Source: JAZDCZ01 sp046757925
Lineage (GTDB): Bacteria > Gemmatimonadota > Gemmatimonadetes > Gemmatimonadales > GWC2-71-9
Assembly: GCA_046757925.1 (NCBI GenBank)
Contig: JBHHZE010000009.1
Span: forward strand, 1-64,000
Direction of reading: 5' to 3'
DNA: 64,000 nt
In this document: positions 59,373-64,000 of the stretch, piece by piece
Layout of the letters: each line of letters starts with the position of its first letter
Numbering within the stretch: the first letter of the stretch is position 1
Program-made: the position numbers and the translations under genes
Notes under the pieces: generated by a model
Told to the model about the DNA's origin: nothing
The model's database searches: none
Seen by the model: only the letters and a program-made list of their open reading frames with translations

Positions 59373-59954
59373 ATGACGCGTGATGAGGCAATTGCACTAA
59401 TGCATGAATACACTTCGTCGGATGCACTTCGCAAACACATGTACGCAGTTGAGGCAGCTATGCGAGCATACGCGGTCAAGTTCGCAGAAGATCCAGCAGA
59501 ATGGGGGCTCGTGGGCCTGCTGCATGACTACGACTACGAACGCTATCCCAATGATGCACACTCTGCAACCGAGGAGCATCCGTCGTATGGAGTGAATCTA
59601 TTGCGAGAGCGGGGGTTTCCAGACCACATGTGTCGGGCCATTATGGGACACGCCACATACACTGGAGTGGCTCGCGACACTCAGATGGCAAAGAGCCTGT
59701 TCGCGGTAGACGAACTGTGCGGTTTCCTCGTGGCCTGTGTGCTCGTCCGACCTTCAAAGAGTTTCTCCGACCTCAAGGTCAAGAGCGTCAAGAAGAAGCT
59801 CAAGGACAAGGGCTTTGCGCGCGGGGTCAACCGCGAGGAAGTCTACCAGGGTGCCGAGGAGCTGGGCGTTTTGCTGGACGAACACATTCAGTTTCTAATC
59901 GACGCGCTGCGGCCGATCGAGGCCGAGCTAGGTCTAGGAAGCACATCGCCATAG
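59373..59954 (+). CDS. HD-domain hydrolase
   Basis: A 193-residue HD protein: RKHMYAVEAAMRAYA (His), LVGLLHDYDYERYP (His-Asp), GHATYTGV (His) and a later Asp in AVDELCGF, the usual metal-binding set. Similar proteins hydrolyse nucleotides or nucleoside monophosphates. The start at 59373 has GGAGGAATAGGA just before it. Lies 2 bases after asnB; likely in the same transcript. Substrate unknown. Confidence 0.85.
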   Translation: MTRDEAIALMHEYTSSDALRKHMYAVEAAMRAYAVKFAEDPAEWGLVGLLHDYDYERYPNDAHSATEEHPSYGVNLLRERGFPDHMCRAIMGHATYTGVARDTQMAKSLFAVDELCGFLVACVLVRPSKSFSDLKVKSVKKKLKDKGFARGVNREEVYQGAEELGVLLDEHIQFLIDALRPIEAELGLGSTSP

Positions 59955-59982
59955 GGAACTGTCAACGAAATGGGCTCTGCTT
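59955..59982 (+). promoter_or_regulatory. Possible ECF-type promoter of the sigma-factor gene
   Basis: GGAACT (59955-59960) fits the -35 box of many ECF sigma factors; CTGCTT, 16 bases downstream, would be the -10. Autoregulation of the ECF gene would be expected. Weak. Confidence 0.25.
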
Positions 59983-59995
59983 GCGTACAACAGTT

Positions 59996-60547
59996 ATGAC
60001 AGACGCCGAACTCGCAGCCCGAGCGCACGCCGGGGACCGTGAAGCATTCGGTGAGTTGGTACAGCGCTATGCGGGCCAAGCACGCCGAGTGGCCCGAGCT
60101 GCATTGGGCAACGAGGCCGACGCTGACGACGCAGCACAGGACGGGTTCCTGGCGGCGTTGCGTAACCTGGGGAGGTACGATCCCACTCGTCCTTTTGGAC
60201 CGTGGCTGATGCGAATCGTGGCGAATGCTGCCACCGATCGGCGAAGGAGACGGAAGGTCCGGGCCACCAGTGAGATCCCGCCGCAGACGGCGTTTATGGG
60301 TCCGGCGACCGACCGAGCTGCTTTGCGTGGAGACTTTCGAGATGCCCTCGCAGCGGCTCTCGCAGGACTCCCCGAGCGGCGCAGGCTGGCCGTGGTCTTG
60401 TTTGACGTTGAGGGATACTCGCACAAGGAGATAGCGGAAATCCTGAAGGTACCTGTGGGCACCGCAAGGTCCGATGTGTTCCACGCACGCCGTGCTCTGC
60501 GTGCCGAGCTAGCGGACTTCGAGGAATTGAAGGAGGAAATCATATGA
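59996..60547 (+). CDS. ECF-family RNA polymerase sigma factor
   Basis: A 183-residue sigma factor: region 2 (EAFGELVQRYAGQARRVARA, DADDAAQDGFLAALRNLGRYD, PFGPWLMRIVANAATDRRRR) and region 4 (AALAGLPERRRLAVVLFDVE, YSHKEIAEILKVPVGTARSD). It should direct transcription of the efflux genes downstream. The ATG at 59996 is chosen by region 2 alignment; the frame upstream is part of the HD gene's shadow. Stop overlaps the anti-sigma start (ATGA). Confidence 0.92.
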   Translation: MTDAELAARAHAGDREAFGELVQRYAGQARRVARAALGNEADADDAAQDGFLAALRNLGRYDPTRPFGPWLMRIVANAATDRRRRRKVRATSEIPPQTAFMGPATDRAALRGDFRDALAAALAGLPERRRLAVVLFDVEGYSHKEIAEILKVPVGTARSDVFHARRALRAELADFEELKEEII

Positions 60548-60936
60548 AGGCATCGGCATTTGATCACCGGCCGGATCGCGAATTGGGTAAGGCCCTGAAG
60601 GTCATACTCTCCGCCGAAGACGACGCTGCGTTCGCCGACGGAGTGATGCAGCGTGCAGTGGATTTACCGTTGCCGACATCCACCGGCAGAGACTCATGGG
60701 AGATTCTCGGTGACTGGGCTGGGCCGGGCCTTGCGGCCGCCGTTGTTGGCCTAACAATCGGCGCTCTAATATGGCTGGGTGGTGTACCGGGCAGCAGCGA
60801 CGCGGTGCTTGGCAGCACTCCACTGGGCGATCCACTACAACAGGTGGAGTCTACCGAGGTACCGCCTACTCTGCTTACAACAAATCAAGTACCAGACGTA
60901 GATGCCTTCTTGGCCTTTTCGCTCGAGAACCGATAA
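60544..60936 (+). CDS. Putative anti-sigma factor
   Basis: A 130-residue single-pass membrane protein. Cytoplasmic N-terminus (1-60) with ELGKALKVILSAEDDAAFADGV, then a membrane helix (about 70-92, GLAAAVVGLTIGALIWLGG) and a periplasmic Pro/Ser-rich tail. The coupling to an ECF gene and topology fit an anti-sigma factor; no zinc (HxxxCxxC) motif is present. Release would occur by proteolysis or unfolding on envelope stress. Confidence 0.65.
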   Translation: MKASAFDHRPDRELGKALKVILSAEDDAAFADGVMQRAVDLPLPTSTGRDSWEILGDWAGPGLAAAVVGLTIGALIWLGGVPGSSDAVLGSTPLGDPLQQVESTEVPPTLLTTNQVPDVDAFLAFSLENR

Positions 60937-60986
60937 TGCCAGATAACTTCTCAGTCATGTCTGTCGCAACAAAGGTGGTGATGTAA

Positions 60987-61412
60987 ATGCTCAACCGATC
61001 GAAGCTATGGGCAGCTATCCTGCTAATCGCAGCGTTTGCGGCTGGCGTAGCCGTCGGTGGTGGAACAACTGCAGCATTGGGTGACGGTAAGGCCGCGACC
61101 AACGCTACCAGTGAAAGAAATTCCACCAGAGACCGTGAACACCGCAGAAGTTACGGTGAACGGCTACAAGAGGAATTGAACCTATCGCCCAGCCAACGTG
61201 CCTCCGTCGATACCATAATTCAACGACGCCAGACGGAAATGCATAACCTATGGAAGGAAGTTGGCCCGAAGTTTGACGCTCTTCGCAATGACATCCGAAA
61301 GCAAGTGATGAGCGTACTGGACGAGACACAGCAAGAGAAATTTCGCGAACTCATCGCGAGTAGCGATAGAAACAGGGAGAGAAGAGACCGTAATGGTTCG
61401 AAACATCGGTAG
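60987..61412 (+). CDS. Spy/CpxP-like periplasmic stress protein
   Basis: A 141-residue protein with a signal-like start (LWAAILLIAAFAAGVAVGGG), then an LTxxQ-type region: LNLSPSQRASVDTIIQRRQTEM and KQVMSVLDETQQEKFREL, typical of Spy/CpxP/heavy-metal-resistance proteins, plus a very charged Arg-rich C-terminus. It should bind unfolded proteins or metals in the periplasm. AAGGTGG site near the ATG. End overlaps the TolC gene by 20 bases. Confidence 0.85.
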   Translation: MLNRSKLWAAILLIAAFAAGVAVGGGTTAALGDGKAATNATSERNSTRDREHRRSYGERLQEELNLSPSQRASVDTIIQRRQTEMHNLWKEVGPKFDALRNDIRKQVMSVLDETQQEKFRELIASSDRNRERRDRNGSKHR

Positions 61413-62691
61413 CAGCATGAGAACACTCTTTGCCGCAGCAGTGGTCACAACATCATTGGCTGCCCAGCTCGATGGCCAAGCGAAGTCCGTGACGCTTGAC
61501 GACGCACTGGAACTCGCGTTGCAAATCCAGCCAGCTATGGTCCAGGCGCGTGGTCAGATGACGAACGCCCGGATGTCGCGTCTTCAAGCATATGGCAATT
61601 GGATGCCAACCATAAATGCCACGTCGAGCGTCAGCACCAACTCGTCGCAGCGTTTCGACGCTGCCACACAGCGAACCGTATCGGGCTCCTCGACATCCTA
61701 CTCCAGCGGCTTCAGCGCATCGATGACCGTGTTTGACGGATTCAGCAGATTGGCACAGAACCACGCCGCCAGCGCCGACTACGCCAGCGCCGATGCGGCA
61801 CTTGTGAACCAGAGCTTTCAGATCGTTCTACAGACGAAACAGGTGTACTACAGTGCGCTGGCGGCAGATGAACTGGTGCGGGTTGCAAATACCCGCATCA
61901 AGCGCTCCGACGAACAACTCAAGATCTCAAAGGAGAAGCTCGTCGCCGGCACGGCAACTCGTTCTGACACGCTGCGGTCGAGGGTTGAGCTCGCGAATGC
62001 ACAGCTTCAACTGGTAAACGCCCAAACTCAGCAAGCGACGGCACAAGCCGATCTAGCACGCCTGATCGGCGTGGATGGCTCCGTAGGTGTTGTCGACGAG
62101 GATCGCTTCAGAAACTTCGTAGAGGTGGACACAAGCACCCTGAGACAAGAGGCACTGGCACGCTCACCGGTCATCGGTGCTGCAACAGCGGCTTCGAGGG
62201 CCGCAGATGCTCAAGTCGCGGTATCCCGGGCTCAGTTTTTTCCCACTGTATCGGCCTCATACCAAAGATCTTGGGCAGGCAATCAACTCTCCAGTCTGAG
62301 GCCAAGTTGGTCCGCAAGGCTCAACTTGTCGTGGCCGATCTTCAACGGTTTTTCTAGAGAGCTGACGCAGACCCGTAACGCCGTCGCTCGGGATGCCGCC
62401 CGCGCACAGGCCGATGATGCCGTTCGCAACGTGAATGCCCAGCTCACTCAGTATCTGACGACACTTACGGCGGCGCGTACGCGACTCGAAATTGCTCGAG
62501 CAAACGAAGCTGCGTCCAGCGAGGACCTCAGAGTTCAGCGGGAGCGCTACCGGCTCGGAGCAGCCACGATCGTCGAGGTTCTGGACTCACAGATCAATCT
62601 GGATCAGGCCGAAGTGGATATCGTACAGGCCCGCCTCGACTACTTGGTCGCGAAGGCCCAGATCGAAGCCCTCATCGGGAGAGAACTATGA
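61393..62691 (+). CDS. TolC-family outer-membrane efflux channel
   Basis: A 432-residue outer-membrane factor: signal peptide (TLFAAAVVTTSLAAQLDGQA), two TolC repeats of alpha-helical barrel type (DALELALQIQPAMVQARGQM, NHAASADYASADAALVNQSF, ... VALSRAQFFPTVSASYQRSW, EDLRVQRERYRLGAATIVEV). Together with the ABC ATPase and adaptor that follow, it forms a tripartite efflux system. Start 61393 is preceded by a GGGAGA stretch; ATG 61417 avoids the overlap and is possible. Stop overlaps the ABC gene (ATGA). Confidence 0.92.
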   Translation: MVRNIGSSMRTLFAAAVVTTSLAAQLDGQAKSVTLDDALELALQIQPAMVQARGQMTNARMSRLQAYGNWMPTINATSSVSTNSSQRFDAATQRTVSGSSTSYSSGFSASMTVFDGFSRLAQNHAASADYASADAALVNQSFQIVLQTKQVYYSALAADELVRVANTRIKRSDEQLKISKEKLVAGTATRSDTLRSRVELANAQLQLVNAQTQQATAQADLARLIGVDGSVGVVDEDRFRNFVEVDTSTLRQEALARSPVIGAATAASRAADAQVAVSRAQFFPTVSASYQRSWAGNQLSSLRPSWSARLNLSWPIFNGFSRELTQTRNAVARDAARAQADDAVRNVNAQLTQYLTTLTAARTRLEIARANEAASSEDLRVQRERYRLGAATIVEVLDSQINLDQAEVDIVQARLDYLVAKAQIEALIGREL

Positions 62692-63431
62692 CCGTACCGC
62701 AGGCAACTGAGTTCCGCACCGGTGAAACCCCGGCAGAAGATGTGATCATCCTGACGCACAAGCTCACAAGGAACTACACGTTGGGCTCCGAAACAGTGCA
62801 CGCATTACGTCAAGTCGATCTCCAGATTCGCCGCAACGAGTTTACCTCCATCATGGGGCCGTCGGGATCCGGTAAGTCCACACTGATGAACCTGCTTGGA
62901 TGTTTGGATACGCCGAGCGAGGGCGAGTACTGGCTAAACGGACAGAAGGTAAGTGAACTCAACGACGACCAGTTAGCACGCATCAGGAACAAAGAGATCG
63001 GCTTTGTGTTTCAGACATTCAACTTGTTGCCGCGGGCCACCTCCCTGCATAACGTAGAACTGCCGCTCATCTACGCAGGAATACCGGCAAGGACTCGACG
63101 CGAATATGCGGAGTCGGCGTTGAATAAGGTAGGACTCGCCGACCGGATGGAGCACAAACCGACCGAGCTTTCGGGAGGCCAACGACAGCGGGTCGCCATC
63201 GCCAGGGCGCTGGTCAATAACCCCAGCATCGTCCTCGCGGATGAGCCGACCGGTAATCTGGACAGCGCGACGAGTGAGGAAATCATGAACGTCCTGGAGC
63301 ACCTCCATGACGCTGGCCAGACCATCATTGTGATCACCCACGAGAGAGATATCGCGGCCCACGCAAACCGCCAGATTCAGCTACGCGACGGGCGGATCGA
63401 GCACGACATAATAACTGAGAGAACTGCATGA
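62688..63431 (+). CDS. ABC transporter ATP-binding protein (MacB type)
   Basis: A 247-residue ABC ATPase: Walker A GPSGSGKSTLMN, Q-loop FVFQTFNLLPRAT, signature LSGGQRQRVAIARAL, Walker B IVLADEPTGNLDS, H-loop VITHERDIAAH. MacB/LolD group. Coupled to TolC upstream and to the adaptor downstream; the permease may be beyond the window's end. The N-terminal 20 residues (TEFRTGETPAED) are polar and extra. Confidence 0.92.
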   Translation: MTVPQATEFRTGETPAEDVIILTHKLTRNYTLGSETVHALRQVDLQIRRNEFTSIMGPSGSGKSTLMNLLGCLDTPSEGEYWLNGQKVSELNDDQLARIRNKEIGFVFQTFNLLPRATSLHNVELPLIYAGIPARTRREYAESALNKVGLADRMEHKPTELSGGQRQRVAIARALVNNPSIVLADEPTGNLDSATSEEIMNVLEHLHDAGQTIIVITHERDIAAHANRQIQLRDGRIEHDIITERTA

Positions 63432-64000
63432 AAAACGCACTATTGATTCTCGGAATCATCGCACTTGCCGGCGTCGGCTACGCTAAGTATTACCGCCCGA
63501 CCGAAGAGACCGAGGCACCGGTTTATCAAATGATCCCGGTCGCTAACCGAGACATAGTAGTCTCGGCGAGCGCGGCAGGAGAAATCGAGCCAATAAAAAC
63601 GGTTGAGGTCAAATCCAAGGCTTCAGGCGCCATCTTCGAAATGCGCGTCGAGACCGGAGATGAAGTGACTGCGGGAGAGCTACTATTGCGGGTAGATCCC
63701 CGAGTGCCCCGCAACAATTTGCGTCAAGCCCAGGCAGACTTGCAACTCGCCCAAGCCCAATTGGAGAACGCGGAGTCTCGACTCAAGCGCTCAGAGGAGC
63801 TCCACCAAACACAATCCATCACGGACCAAGAGTGGGAAGACGCGAAGCTTGCCGTTGCCAACGCCAACGCGGGATTGGTACGTGCACAGCGCCAGCTCGA
63901 AGACGCCAAGATCTCCTACGAGGACACCGATGTTAAGTCGCCGATTGACGGCATGGTGATCCAGAAGAACGTCGAGGAAGGAACGGTGATTTCATCCGCC
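63428..64000 (+). CDS. HlyD/MacA-type efflux adaptor (partial at right edge)
   Basis: The first 191 codons of a membrane-fusion protein: anchor (LLILGIIALAGVGYAKYY), first half of the barrel-sandwich (VVSASAAGEIEPIKTVEVKS, MRVETGDEVTAGELLLRVDP), coiled-coil hairpin (NNLRQAQADLQLAQAQLENA to NAGLVRAQRQLEDAKISYED) and second half (DVKSPIDGMVIQKNVEEGTV). The remaining part lies outside the window. ATGA overlap with the ATPase gene. Confidence 0.92.
   Translation, partial: MKNALLILGIIALAGVGYAKYYRPTEETEAPVYQMIPVANRDIVVSASAAGEIEPIKTVEVKSKASGAIFEMRVETGDEVTAGELLLRVDPRVPRNNLRQAQADLQLAQAQLENAESRLKRSEELHQTQSITDQEWEDAKLAVANANAGLVRAQRQLEDAKISYEDTDVKSPIDGMVIQKNVEEGTVISSA

Noticed and set aside
1..64000. 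tRNA, rRNA and CRISPR arrays
   Set aside because: I looked in the intergenic gaps for T-loop text, long rRNA-like conserved stretches and regularly spaced repeats, and found none.

Overview
The window is a gene-dense bacterial chromosome fragment with about 60 protein genes. I see no rRNA, tRNA or CRISPR array. Base composition is moderately GC-rich. GTG and TTG starts are common, and many genes are joined by 1-4 base stop/start overlaps. Several features suggest Gemmatimonadota or a close relative in the FCB superphylum: a one-piece E1/E2 2-oxoglutarate dehydrogenase of the Kgd type, a SAM-II riboswitch before metH, many lipoprotein and outer-membrane-type signals, M28/PDZ and S41 peptidases, and a MoxR-DUF58-DUF4129-RDD/SpoIIM cluster. 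This assignment is inference from gene content only.

Layout. 1-6.9 kb is an accessory region. It holds an exported-protein start, a lipoprotein, a possibly 5'-truncated Ig-like protein, a frameshifted regulator, an AAA/DUF4143 ATPase bracketed by two copies of a repeat, and two paralogous tail-anchored coiled-coil genes bracketing a HAD hydrolase and a Phd/PIN toxin-antitoxin pair. 7-13.2 kb has a sodium:solute symporter, a C-terminally anchored protein, an M28-fold protein and a Tat-exported GH38-like protein whose catalytic motif looks lost. 13.3-16.1 kb is a MoxR/ChlI ATPase with a VWA partner. 16.2-20.6 kb is kgd, yggT and a DUF167 gene. 20.6-27.2 kb is a methionine/one-carbon block: SAM-II riboswitch with terminator, metH, a fused homocysteine methyltransferase/MTHFR, and a divergent second MTHFR-like gene.

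27.4-31.9 kb has an S41 protease, then a His-rich exported protein, a beta-barrel, a four-helix membrane protein and an FMN-binding-domain protein, the last three translationally linked. 31.9-38.7 kb is the DUF58/MoxR/DUF4350/DUF4129 operon, divergent from an RDD-SpoIIM fusion. 38.9-40.9 kb is an efflux adaptor and ABC ATPase without a permease. 41-47.5 kb holds a DUF2911 protein, a non-RD Ser/Thr kinase, four type IV pilin-like genes, and SCO1 and CtaG for cytochrome oxidase copper insertion. 47.4-51.6 kb has an OPT transporter, a small protein, an M42 aminopeptidase and a decayed M28-PDZ peptidase. 51.6-59.4 kb is a tightly packed run: GAF protein, prolyl aminopeptidase-like hydrolase, PolX-PHP, endonuclease III, a small conserved protein, a GT39-type glycosyltransferase and asparagine synthetase. 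59.4-64 kb has an HD protein, then an ECF sigma/anti-sigma pair running into a Spy-like protein, TolC, an ABC ATPase and a HlyD adaptor cut by the window end; this reads as an envelope-stress efflux operon.

The points most worth following are the SAM-II riboswitch with competing terminator/antiterminator pairing, the barrel/4TM/FMN-binding operon as a possible extracytoplasmic redox module, the two repeat-bracketed cassettes in the first 7 kb, and several enzymes that have lost catalytic residues.
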